Source of the DNA: Algoriphagus chordae | GTDB lineage: Bacteria > Bacteroidota > Bacteroidia > Cytophagales > Cyclobacteriaceae | Direction of reading: 5' to 3' | Assembly (NCBI RefSeq): GCF_003254055.1 | Contig: NZ_QKZT01000014.1 | Coordinates: 66,570 to 130,569 of the forward strand | Length of the DNA stretch: 64,000 nt | Shown: positions 8,060 through 16,340 of the stretch, piece by piece | Position numbering within the stretch: the stretch's first letter is position 1 | Layout: every line of letters begins with the position of its first letter | Program-made: the position numbers and the translations under genes | The notes under the pieces: generated by a model | What the model was told of the DNA's origin: nothing | Database searches by the model: none | What the model saw: only the letters and a program-made list of their open reading frames with translations

Positions 8060-10741
8060 CTAAATATCCCACTTCACCGTAAATAAACCATATCTCGGCT
8101 GCACCAAATAGGAATAGGTACTGATCAAATTCTCCGTAAAACTATCTCTACGAATAGATCGCGTATCCAAAATATTCCAAATAGTAAATCTGAATTCCCA
8201 AGGACTTGACTTGCCTTGATAGCTAAGAAAAGCGTTGAAGAAATCAAACTCGCTTTTGGTTTGCGCTGCTTGATTCAAATAGGCATTATAGGTGTAGTCA
8301 GCATTCAACTTCAGCCCATTCCAGATATCCCAGTCAATTTCAATTTTTGGACTGTGCGTACTAAAGGTATTCTTTGCATTGGTGGACTTATAGAAGTTCT
8401 GCTCCCAAGTATAACCTAGGTCAACTTCCACTTTTTTCATAAATGTGCTGGTGAATTTGAAGAAGTAGGAATGAGCAAACTGGCTGTTCTTAATTAAGCC
8501 TCGATCCACCATACTGTTTGTCGTATAGTTATTCCAGCTACCTCCTCCTGAGAGTTTGAAGGATTGAAACCGCTTATCTGCCTGCAGATTCCCCGTCAAC
8601 GTCTCATTGATCGGATCAATATTTTGAATACTTATGATACGATTGATCCCTATAAAACTGGTTGTATTCACTAGGTCATGGTGCTTTCTGGACCAAGTCA
8701 GATTCCCGAAAAGATTCAATGCAGAGAAAAAATCAAAATGACTATAGTTCAGAGATTGAGTATAGAATAAGCCATTATCCAACTGCCTATTTCCTCTGAA
8801 AATCGAATTGTAATCAGTTATCACCAATCCTTGCGCAAGCTTCTGAATATCCATGAAATTGGCATGAGTACTAAATCGATATGTCAGCGAGCGATTGGAT
8901 TTGATATTCCACTTGGCATACATGCCTGGAAGAAGCAGTAGTTTATCGTAACTCAGCTCATCTTCCTTTTGTACGTCATTCCATGCATATCTATGGAAAT
9001 AAAGTGAAGGGCTGATCACCACTGTTTTCCATTTGGTCTTGTAAGTCATACCTAAGTACAAATCCTGAAAATCAAACCTAGAATCATTTTCAAAGTCCCC
9101 CATATCTACTTCATCGGAGCTATCCGCCTGTGCCACACTTCCTACTAACTCTTGCCGTGTATCGGTATATCCTAGACTCCAATTGATATGATTGGTAGGA
9201 TTGATGATTAGATAGTAATTGAAAGCCCCTTCAATCGTACGGGTTTTGATATCCTGATTCTGCAGAAAGCGATAAGTTTCCCGATCAATAATAGGAACAA
9301 TACCCCCAAAAGGCTTCTGATTGGTAGTCAAATCATACAGCGGATTCTGGTATTTTTTCTCCCAATTCACTTCCATGGAAAAGACTCTCTTGTCCGATGG
9401 AGCATGAAACCACTCTCCTTTCTGCTGAATCGCATAGGGCTGCCGACTTTGATAACTAGAGATCTGCTGACGTATCTGTCCAAAATCAGAATCTTGGTAG
9501 TTCTGATTAGCTATATCAGCCAATTTCCCAAAAATGCTATACTTCACATAAGTTTCTTCCTTGGGAGTGAAGGTCACCGAATACTTCATCAAACCAGACT
9601 TGTTTTCGACAGTACTGGCAGAACTGAGCGATTCTTGGTTGTCCCCGTCCGTCCTCAAATAGGTTCGCTGGGATGAAGAGCCTAGCTTGTTTTTGGAAGC
9701 AGAACCGATCACAAAACCTGAATGTCTCCATTTATTGTTTGGATTATAATTCAAGTTCACCGCCGCCAGCTCAGTTCTCAAGTCGCGGGCATTATTTCGC
9801 TCCGCCATCGGAATTCCTAGATCATCCGAACTGACACTCAGCGAAGAACCTGACTTTCCTGCCAAGCCAGCCAAACCTCCACTGAATCTAAAATAGTCTT
9901 GAAGGGTAAAAGCCAGTTCTCCCACATTATTGGCATCGGCGATTAGATTGATATTTACTTTGGGCGAATAATAAAATGTATTGGCATGCCCCAGATACCG
10001 CCCATCAGGTCCAGCGCCAGCTGTCAGGTCACCAAAAACCATATTCTTTTTACCGTCCTTAAGCTGAATATTGAGTGCCAAACCCTCGTCATTATCCAGC
10101 CCACGAATTGGCCCTACTTCATTAAAATTCTTCAAGACTTGTACTCTATCTACTGCATTTGCAGGAAGGTTTTTGGTGGCAAGCTTGGTGTCTCCGTCGA
10201 AGAAATTCTTTCCGTCTACCATCACTTTATCCACCTTTTTGCCCTGAACTTTCACTTCTCCATTGTCATCCACTTCAAATCCGGGAAGCTTTTCAAGTAC
10301 ATCTTTTAGCTTTCGTTCCGTACCTGTAGTGAATGCATCAGTTTTGTAAGTCAGCGTATCGCCTTTCATGGTGATGGGCAATTCCGTCACAACCTCCACT
10401 TGATCGAGCATAGTTTCATCCTGACTCAAGATGATTTTTAGCTGCTCCTGACCGGACCATTCGGAGATTTTCAATTCAAATTGCTTGTATCCTACGAAGG
10501 AAACTCGAAGTAAGTATTCAGATCCTGGGACCAAGCCAATCTTAAATCGTCCTTCTCCATCGCTGATGCTAAAGCCTCCGATCTTTTGAGTGGACTGGTT
10601 CACCGCCACTACATTAGCATAGGCAATCGGCTGATTTAGACTGTCAAGGACTTGACCAATCAGGTTTTTGTTTTGTGAAAAAGAAGGCAAAGCAATCAGG
10701 GAAAAAAGCCCGATTACTAGAAAGCGCTTAATAAATAACAT
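8060..10741 (-). CDS. Outer-membrane beta-barrel protein with carboxypeptidase-like regulatory domain (TonB-receptor-like)
   Basis: An 893-residue outer-membrane protein. The ATG at 10741 is preferred because it starts a clean signal peptide (MLFIKRFLVIGLFSLIALPSF); the frame also opens at a TTG at 10765. Residues about 25-110 form a carboxypeptidase-regulatory-like beta-sandwich (GQVLDSLNQPIAYANV). A plug-like region follows (DVLEKLPGFEVDDNGEVKVQ, NVDG-like VMVDGKNFFDGD, 130-220), then a long barrel of the outer membrane beta-barrel family. It lies just downstream of a GLPGLI gene whose stop is at 10762, so the two are probably co-transcribed. Such pairs are seen in Bacteroidota and are thought to act in envelope functions or peptide handling. 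The ligand is unknown. Confidence 0.85.
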   Translation of the reverse strand: MLFIKRFLVIGLFSLIALPSFSQNKNLIGQVLDSLNQPIAYANVVAVNQSTQKIGGFSISDGEGRFKIGLVPGSEYLLRVSFVGYKQFELKISEWSGQEQLKIILSQDETMLDQVEVVTELPITMKGDTLTYKTDAFTTGTERKLKDVLEKLPGFEVDDNGEVKVQGKKVDKVMVDGKNFFDGDTKLATKNLPANAVDRVQVLKNFNEVGPIRGLDNDEGLALNIQLKDGKKNMVFGDLTAGAGPDGRYLGHANTFYYSPKVNINLIADANNVGELAFTLQDYFRFSGGLAGLAGKSGSSLSVSSDDLGIPMAERNNARDLRTELAAVNLNYNPNNKWRHSGFVIGSASKNKLGSSSQRTYLRTDGDNQESLSSASTVENKSGLMKYSVTFTPKEETYVKYSIFGKLADIANQNYQDSDFGQIRQQISSYQSRQPYAIQQKGEWFHAPSDKRVFSMEVNWEKKYQNPLYDLTTNQKPFGGIVPIIDRETYRFLQNQDIKTRTIEGAFNYYLIINPTNHINWSLGYTDTRQELVGSVAQADSSDEVDMGDFENDSRFDFQDLYLGMTYKTKWKTVVISPSLYFHRYAWNDVQKEDELSYDKLLLLPGMYAKWNIKSNRSLTYRFSTHANFMDIQKLAQGLVITDYNSIFRGNRQLDNGLFYTQSLNYSHFDFFSALNLFGNLTWSRKHHDLVNTTSFIGINRIISIQNIDPINETLTGNLQADKRFQSFKLSGGGSWNNYTTNSMVDRGLIKNSQFAHSYFFKFTSTFMKKVEVDLGYTWEQNFYKSTNAKNTFSTHSPKIEIDWDIWNGLKLNADYTYNAYLNQAAQTKSEFDFFNAFLSYQGKSSPWEFRFTIWNILDTRSIRRDSFTENLISTYSYLVQPRYGLFTVKWDI

Positions 10742-10761
10742 GAGAAAAGTTTTCGAAGCGA

Positions 10762-11592
10762 TCAATTCCCGATTTTGATAACCACCTCATTTCCATTGCC
10801 AGGCTTACCGGAATACCTTTTCATCATCTCCTGCATTTTCTCTTCGGAAAGTGTTTTATAATCTTCACTACTGATCATTTCTCCCTTTTTAGGGATTTCT
10901 ATTTCCACTTTCTCATTTGGATTTAGGACAATGCGTTCAGCGATGTAGGTCATTCCATTGTTTTGCAACTCAAGTATCAAGCCCGGTAATCCCCAAAAAT
11001 CATCAGGACCATGGCTCACAGGAATTTGCATAGTAAACCAAGCCGTCACGTTAACAGTGTCTTTGCTAGCCTCCATTTCATCCTTGCCCATAGAGAAAAC
11101 TTTGCTATCGACGATTCTAGAATAGATCGCTTTTTGGCAGGTATAATCTCCTATCGTTTTGCTTTCTCCAGTCAATTCCCAGTCGTAATTTCTTAAACTG
11201 TCCTTCACTAGAAACCCTTTACCCATCAGATCCTCTTCCTTGATATAATTCTGCTCGGCAACATTCTTATATAAAAGTCGATCCTGATTTCCAGTATTTA
11301 TCACAATACTTGCTCCACCTGAAGAGGCAGTAGCTGGGCCAGCACCTAGACTTTCTACCTGCTTCCAGTTAGATTCAGTCTGCGAAAAAGAAAGTACATA
11401 CTCACGTTCCATCTGCTTCTTCAATTGCTTCTGAAGATCCGCCATGACTTCCGGAGCCATTTTGGAACTGTCCATTGAAATCTTAAAACTTGAAGAGGAT
11501 TTGTAAAAAGCTCGGCCAGTAAGGCCTTGAGCTGTGGCAGTAATAATCGAGCCCATTAGGGCGAAGGCGAGAAATAGTAATCGTAAGTTCAT
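10762..11592 (-). CDS. GLPGLI family secreted protein
   Basis: A 276-residue secreted protein with signal peptide MNLRLLFLAFALMGSIITATAQ. It contains the family-defining motif as DDFWGLPGLILELQ at about 193-206, preceded by the usual AWFTMQIPVSHGP segment. GLPGLI proteins are restricted largely to Bacteroidota, and their biochemical role is not established. They are commonly next to outer-membrane beta-barrel proteins, as here. The gene is divergent from a sensor kinase/response regulator pair. The shared intergenic region contains phased GTTAA repeats, which suggests control by that regulator. Confidence 0.9.
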   Translation of the reverse strand: MNLRLLFLAFALMGSIITATAQGLTGRAFYKSSSSFKISMDSSKMAPEVMADLQKQLKKQMEREYVLSFSQTESNWKQVESLGAGPATASSGGASIVINTGNQDRLLYKNVAEQNYIKEEDLMGKGFLVKDSLRNYDWELTGESKTIGDYTCQKAIYSRIVDSKVFSMGKDEMEASKDTVNVTAWFTMQIPVSHGPDDFWGLPGLILELQNNGMTYIAERIVLNPNEKVEIEIPKKGEMISSEDYKTLSEEKMQEMMKRYSGKPGNGNEVVIKIGN

Positions 11593-11641
11593 AGCAGTAA
11601 ATTAGTTGCTACAAACCAATACAAACTCCCCCTACAACTGA

Positions 11642-11667
11642 GTTAAGCAGTGTTAACGTGTGTTAAC
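11642..11667. promoter_or_regulatory. Three GTTAA direct repeats with 10-bp phasing (candidate OmpR-type operator)
   Basis: GTTAA occurs at 11642, 11652 and 11662, exactly one helical turn apart; the last two are GTTAAC. The array lies between the start of the GLPGLI gene (11592) and the GTG start of the histidine kinase (11707). OmpR-family regulators typically bind direct repeats spaced about 10-11 bp, and the adjacent regulator (13224-13907) is of that family. That it binds here is inference. Confidence 0.55.
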
Positions 11668-11706
11668 ATTCAAATTTCTAAATTTCTTAGCCTATACTTT
11701 AGCACT

Positions 11707-13227
11707 GTGAAAAAGCTACAATTCAAGCGAATAGGTCTTCTGATTGCTCTCACCTTGTTGGTGAGTATATGCGTGCAGATTTATAGAAACTACACGCAGT
11801 ACAAACAGAACGAAAGTCAATTAACAGCAGATATCCAGCAAAGTTTGGATAATGCACTGGAGGTATACTTTGCTGATTTGGCCAAAACTGATGTGATTAC
11901 GTTGACTGAAAATAGATCTTCAGGCTTAGTATTCAAGGCTGGAAAAACAGCAGATTTAGATTCTACAGAGAATGACTTCTTCAAAAATATTGGAGAAAGT
12001 AAAATACTTATGAAGACTCTAGAGAAAATGGAATCTGGAGACACTTCGAGTGTTGAATGGTTTGGAGATCTGAAAGAAAGCAAGAACCTCAGCTTTCATA
12101 CGCATACAGACACACTGAATAACATCAATCCAGATCAGATTCAAAGCATCAATATTTTTCGCGGTCTGAATGCCGCAGATAGCGTAAGTAATCTAAAACT
12201 CCTCACGAATCGGATCATTATTTCGATAACTCGTGATTCTCTGGATTTTGAAAAAATAAGTACGCTTGTAAAGGATGAATTGGATAGAAAGGAAATCGCG
12301 ATAAACTATGGGCTGCTTCACTACGAGCACGACACCATCGCAGGATCGTTTAATTATCCCGCTTTGACGGAAATGCCCTTTTCCACAGCTTCCAAATCGA
12401 CCTTCTTGCCTCGTGGGCAAAAGCTTGAGATGTACTTTGAAAACACAGCACTCACAGTTTTGAAGCGAGGTGTAGTGGACATTCTTATGTCAATAATCTT
12501 TCTCCTGATCATTGCAGGGGCATTTTATTACCTCTACCAAACGATCAAAAACCAAAAGGAAATCGCGGAAATCAAGGAGGATCTGATCGGCAACATCACC
12601 CACGAATTCAAAACTCCAATTGCTACCACACTCTCTGCCATAGAGGGAATCGAACAATTCAATCCTGAGAACAACCCAGAGAAGACCAAAAAGTACCTGG
12701 GAATTTCCAAAGGTCAAATGCTCAAATTGAACTTGATGGTGGAGAAACTTCTGGAAACTGCCACGCTGGATTCGGAGCAGTTTATTTTACAAAAAGAGGA
12801 AATTGATCCTATGCCGGTCCTCAGATCTTTGGTACAGAAGTTCCAAACTTTATCTCCCGAAAAGGAAATCGAACTTGTACTCCCTTCCAAAATATCTCCT
12901 ATTCATGTTGATCCTTTTCACTTCGAAAATGCGCTTTCCAATTTAGTAGACAATGCACTCAAGTATGGCGGTGATGAAGTTCGCATCACTGTAGACCAGG
13001 GTGCGAGTACTCGAATTCGGATTTGGGACAATGGCGGGAATATCAGTCCTGATCAGAAGGAAAGGGTTTTTGAGCAGTTTTATAGAATCCCAAAAGGAAA
13101 TCTTCACGACGTGAAAGGCTTTGGAATCGGGCTATACTACGTAAAGAAAATCATCGAAAAGCATGCAGGGAAAATCGAATTAGAATCATCCCCAAGAAGC
13201 ACCTCATTTATTACAATTTGGCCATGA
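11707..13227 (+). CDS. Sensor histidine kinase
   Basis: A 506-residue membrane kinase. The GTG start at 11707 is chosen because it places the first transmembrane helix (about 8-26) at the N-terminus. A start at 11650 would lie inside the GTTAA repeats and add a non-membrane extension. A roughly 230-residue extracytoplasmic sensor region follows, then TM2 at about 256-279. Next come HisKA with H299 in GNITHEFKTPIATT, and HATPase_c with N-box ALSNLVDNALKYGG (409-422), G1 IWDNGGNIS and G2 GFGIGLYYVKKI. Its stop overlaps the response regulator start by 4 nt (ATGA), so the two are translationally coupled. The divergent GLPGLI/barrel pair is the obvious candidate target. Confidence 0.93.
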   Translation: MKKLQFKRIGLLIALTLLVSICVQIYRNYTQYKQNESQLTADIQQSLDNALEVYFADLAKTDVITLTENRSSGLVFKAGKTADLDSTENDFFKNIGESKILMKTLEKMESGDTSSVEWFGDLKESKNLSFHTHTDTLNNINPDQIQSINIFRGLNAADSVSNLKLLTNRIIISITRDSLDFEKISTLVKDELDRKEIAINYGLLHYEHDTIAGSFNYPALTEMPFSTASKSTFLPRGQKLEMYFENTALTVLKRGVVDILMSIIFLLIIAGAFYYLYQTIKNQKEIAEIKEDLIGNITHEFKTPIATTLSAIEGIEQFNPENNPEKTKKYLGISKGQMLKLNLMVEKLLETATLDSEQFILQKEEIDPMPVLRSLVQKFQTLSPEKEIELVLPSKISPIHVDPFHFENALSNLVDNALKYGGDEVRITVDQGASTRIRIWDNGGNISPDQKERVFEQFYRIPKGNLHDVKGFGIGLYYVKKIIEKHAGKIELESSPRSTSFITIWP

Positions 13228-13907
13228 GCAAAATCAGAATATTACTAGCTGAAGATGAAATGGCCTTGGGCATGATCATCCAAGAAAGTCTGGAAAGTAG
13301 AGATTTTCAAGTGACACTTTGTGGCGATGGACAGCAAGCCTGGGATAGCTATCAAAAGTCCAAACCCGAGGTACTGGTCTTGGATGTGATGATGCCCAAG
13401 AAAGATGGTTTTACCCTTGCAGAACAAATTCGAAAAACCGATCCATACACTCCTATCATCTTTCTCACATCAAAATCACAAACCGAAGATGTGCTCAAAG
13501 GTTTTGGACTGGGGGCCAATGATTATGTACGTAAACCCTTCAGTATGGAGGAACTTATCGTCCGAATCAAAGCCCAACTTGATAGACAACAACTCCGTCA
13601 AAATCAGTCAGATTGGTTGGTTTTGGGGAAGTATGAGTTCCACCCTACCAAACAACTTTTAAAACTAGGGGAAGATGTAGAATGCCATCTCACCGCCCGT
13701 GAATCTCAACTGCTTAAAATCCTCTTGGAAAATGCAAATCAGATTACTGATCGTAGTTTGATTCTAACTCAGATTTGGGGGTCGGATGACTTTTTCAATG
13801 CCCGAAGTATGGACGTTTTTATCACCAAACTGCGCAAAAAACTTCAGGAAGATCCACAGATTCAGATCCTAAATGTGAGAGGTTTTGGATACAAGTTGGT
13901 CTGTTGA
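13224..13907 (+). CDS. OmpR-family response regulator
   Basis: A 227-residue two-component regulator. The ATG at 13224 overlaps the kinase stop (ATGA); a TTG two codons earlier is less likely. Receiver domain: acidic pocket E10-D11-E12, phospho-acceptor D54 in VLVLDVMMPKKDGF, switch T82, K104 in YVRKPF. The C-terminal winged helix (about 130-227) shows the Trans_reg_C pattern HLTARESQLLKILLENANQI and MDVFITKLRKKL, ending VRGFGYKL. It presumably accepts phosphate from the coupled kinase and binds direct repeats in DNA. Confidence 0.95.
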   Translation: MSKIRILLAEDEMALGMIIQESLESRDFQVTLCGDGQQAWDSYQKSKPEVLVLDVMMPKKDGFTLAEQIRKTDPYTPIIFLTSKSQTEDVLKGFGLGANDYVRKPFSMEELIVRIKAQLDRQQLRQNQSDWLVLGKYEFHPTKQLLKLGEDVECHLTARESQLLKILLENANQITDRSLILTQIWGSDDFFNARSMDVFITKLRKKLQEDPQIQILNVRGFGYKLVC

Positions 13908-13957
13908 TTATTTGAGTGAGAATGGCCAGATTTAATTACCTCCGATGAATCTAAATT

Positions 13958-14345
13958 ATTGTAATGGCCATTACAGTAACCTGGGTTACAATAAATAATG
14001 CTTCTATTCGAGATTTGTAATCTCGAAGCTTTATCAGGGAATTATCTAAAATCACAACCAAGAATTCATTGCCCTATCTCTCGAAGACATGTAAATGCTG
14101 CGTTCCAAATAGCTCTAGGTCCTCCTTTTTTCAATTAACACTCTTTAAGCTTTTTAAAAGATACTCTGGAGACTTGTCTGCCCCAAGCCCACGTTATAAA
14201 GGAGAAGAAAATCTTAACCCCTACAAGATTTTGTGTGGAGAGAAGTCGGAGGCAAGGCTGCTTGGATTTTAAGGAATAAAAACCAAGCAGTCCCTCTGCA
14301 CCACGCTGATTTTTCTCAACCCTGGTCTGTGTCCAACAGACCATT
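13958..14345. repeat. Cluster of palindromes and hairpins in a 635-bp non-coding gap
   Basis: The gap 13908-14542 has no supported gene but is dense in dyads. These are a 16-bp palindrome TGTAATGGCCATTACA (13960-13975), directly followed by GTAACC-TG-GGTTAC (13976-13989); TTCGAGATT-tgt-AATCTCGAA (14007-14027); AAAATCTT...AAGATTTT (14208-14232); CTGCTTGG...CCAAGCAG (14258-14290), which extends outward with partial pairing; and TGGTCTGT-gtcca-ACAGACCA (14323-14343). The last is the same type as the palindromes inside folC. The block looks like a composite of REP-type elements or a structured RNA. No RAYT transposase gene is in the window. Confidence 0.55.
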
Positions 14346-14542
14346 CAACTGCTTTTTTGGCTCCAACCTATCCTTATTACTGAATAGATTCTTATCCAAT
14401 GAATTAGATCTTCTCAAACAGATGAGCTTTAAGTGACAATTCCTGTGACGTGACACATTGCTTAAAAAAATCCAGCCATTACTTAGAATTTCACAGAAAA
14501 AATCTAGAGTTTGAAGCCCTAATGCACCATACCCAACTTATA

Positions 14543-16333
14543 ATGCGCAGTCTTCTCTTCTCCCTCCTTTTTCTATTTATCAGTACACTCACTTTTGCTC
14601 AAAGTAAACTAGACAGTAAACAGCTTGATAGTAAACTACAAGAGCTGCAAGAAGCTACCAAAACAGTTGGCTTTTCGGTAGCTATTGTGAAAGGCGACGA
14701 AGTCCTATACTCCAAAGGCTTTGGTTATCGGGATTTGGACAATAAGTTGAAAGCCGATGAGAATACACTTTATGCCATAGGATCCTCATCCAAGGCTTTT
14801 ACAGTAGCACTTTTGGGAATAATGGAAGAAGAAAAAGGCTTGAAATTCACTAATAGTCCAAAGAAATATCTTCCTGAACTAGAATTCTATAACGATGAGT
14901 TGAATAATCAGGTGACTATTTTGGACATGGTCAGTCACCGAACTGGACTACCGAGACATGATCTTTCTTGGTATTTGTTTCCAACAGAAGATAAAGACAG
15001 TTTGTTGAGTAGAGTAAAATATCAGGAACCCTTCACAGGGATTCGTGAACAATGGTTTTACAATAACTTCATGTATTTGGCGCAAGGCTTAATCACTGAA
15101 AAACTTACTGGTAAAAGCTGGGAAGACAATATCAAAGAGCGATTTTTCAAACCCTTGAACATGACTACTTCCAATACCAGTATCAAAGAACTGGAGAGTC
15201 AATCCAATATTTCAAAAGGTTATGTATTGGAAGAGTTTGAAACAAATAAGGTCACGCCCTATTACAATATCGCAGCGATCAGCCCTGCAGGAGCTATCAA
15301 TAGTAGCGTAAAAGAAATGACGAATTGGTTGAAGATTTGGCTAAATGAAGGAAAGCTAAATGACAACCAAGTCCTCCCAAAAGCTTATGTAGCGAAGGCT
15401 ATCAATCCTTTGATGCTCGTTGGTGGTGGCATCGCAGACAAGCAATTCCCAGATCAGCATCTGAATAGCTACGGATACGCTTGGTTCACTTCTTCCTACA
15501 AAGGACATTACAGACTGGAACATGGCGGAAATATCGATGGTTTCTCAGCCAACGTATCCTTTTTTCCCGCAGACAGTATCGGCATTGTCATATTAGCTAA
15601 TCAAGATGGCTCTGCCCTCCCTACTCTAGCAAGAAATATGATTTCTGATGAAATTTTGGGTTTGGAAAAAACAGATTGGGTGAGCTATTACTCCGAAAAA
15701 CTGAATAAAGCCAAAGAGCAACAAAAGGAGTCTAAAACAGAGAAGAAATCCAACATCATCCCAAATACTACTCCATCGCACGGTTTAATAGAATATACTG
15801 GTAAATACAATCAACCAGGTTACGGTACTTTCAACATTGAATTTGAAAATGATTCGCTCTGGGCTCAATTCCCAAGAGAAAGAATGTATTTGAAGCATAT
15901 GCATTATGATGTATTTGAACCATTTATGGTGAAGGAAAACAAGATCGATACCTTATCAGGATTGGGTCTCAATTTTAATTTTCGTTCAAACGACCTAGGA
16001 GATATTGAGTCAGCGAGTATGAAGGTGGAACCAACATTAGAACCTATTACTTTCAAACGTTCACCAGAAGAAGCTAAAGTTTCTGCCGAAACACTGGACT
16101 CCTATGTAGGTACTTATTCCCTATCAGGCACAGATCTAAAAGTTTCCAAGAAGAATGAAACGTTAACGCTACTCGTCCCAGGACAGCCTGAATACTCGCT
16201 TACCCCTACGCAAGAAAATGAGTTTATCATCAAAGGATTATCAGGCTACAAAGTGCGATTTGAAGAAAAAGAAGGAGTCTTAAACATGCTGCTAATTCAG
16301 CCAAACGGGACTTTCACTGCAATTAAGAAATAA
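14543..16333 (+). CDS. Secreted serine hydrolase (class C beta-lactamase-like) with C-terminal DUF3471-type domain
   Basis: A 596-residue exported hydrolase. The ATG at 14543 starts a clean signal peptide (MRSLLFSLLFLFISTLTFAQ); the frame is open further upstream, but that stretch is not signal-like. Catalytic boxes: S81-S-S-K84, Y173-N-N175, H327-G-G329. The catalytic domain spans about 30-400. It is followed by a low-complexity KE-rich linker near 400-415 and a C-terminal beta-rich extension that resembles the DUF3471 domain often attached to Bacteroidota serine hydrolases. The substrate is unknown. The next gene starts 7 bases downstream (D-amino-acid-oxidase-like), so the pair is likely an operon. 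D-amino acid release from peptides or peptidoglycan followed by oxidation is a tempting but unproven link. Confidence 0.9.
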   Translation: MRSLLFSLLFLFISTLTFAQSKLDSKQLDSKLQELQEATKTVGFSVAIVKGDEVLYSKGFGYRDLDNKLKADENTLYAIGSSSKAFTVALLGIMEEEKGLKFTNSPKKYLPELEFYNDELNNQVTILDMVSHRTGLPRHDLSWYLFPTEDKDSLLSRVKYQEPFTGIREQWFYNNFMYLAQGLITEKLTGKSWEDNIKERFFKPLNMTTSNTSIKELESQSNISKGYVLEEFETNKVTPYYNIAAISPAGAINSSVKEMTNWLKIWLNEGKLNDNQVLPKAYVAKAINPLMLVGGGIADKQFPDQHLNSYGYAWFTSSYKGHYRLEHGGNIDGFSANVSFFPADSIGIVILANQDGSALPTLARNMISDEILGLEKTDWVSYYSEKLNKAKEQQKESKTEKKSNIIPNTTPSHGLIEYTGKYNQPGYGTFNIEFENDSLWAQFPRERMYLKHMHYDVFEPFMVKENKIDTLSGLGLNFNFRSNDLGDIESASMKVEPTLEPITFKRSPEEAKVSAETLDSYVGTYSLSGTDLKVSKKNETLTLLVPGQPEYSLTPTQENEFIIKGLSGYKVRFEEKEGVLNMLLIQPNGTFTAIKK

Positions 16334-16340
16334 ATCGCTG

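Noticed and set aside
11650..11706. Upstream GTG start for the histidine kinase
   Set aside because: It would place codons inside the GTTAA operator-like repeats and push the first membrane helix away from the N-terminus; the GTG at 11707 fits better.
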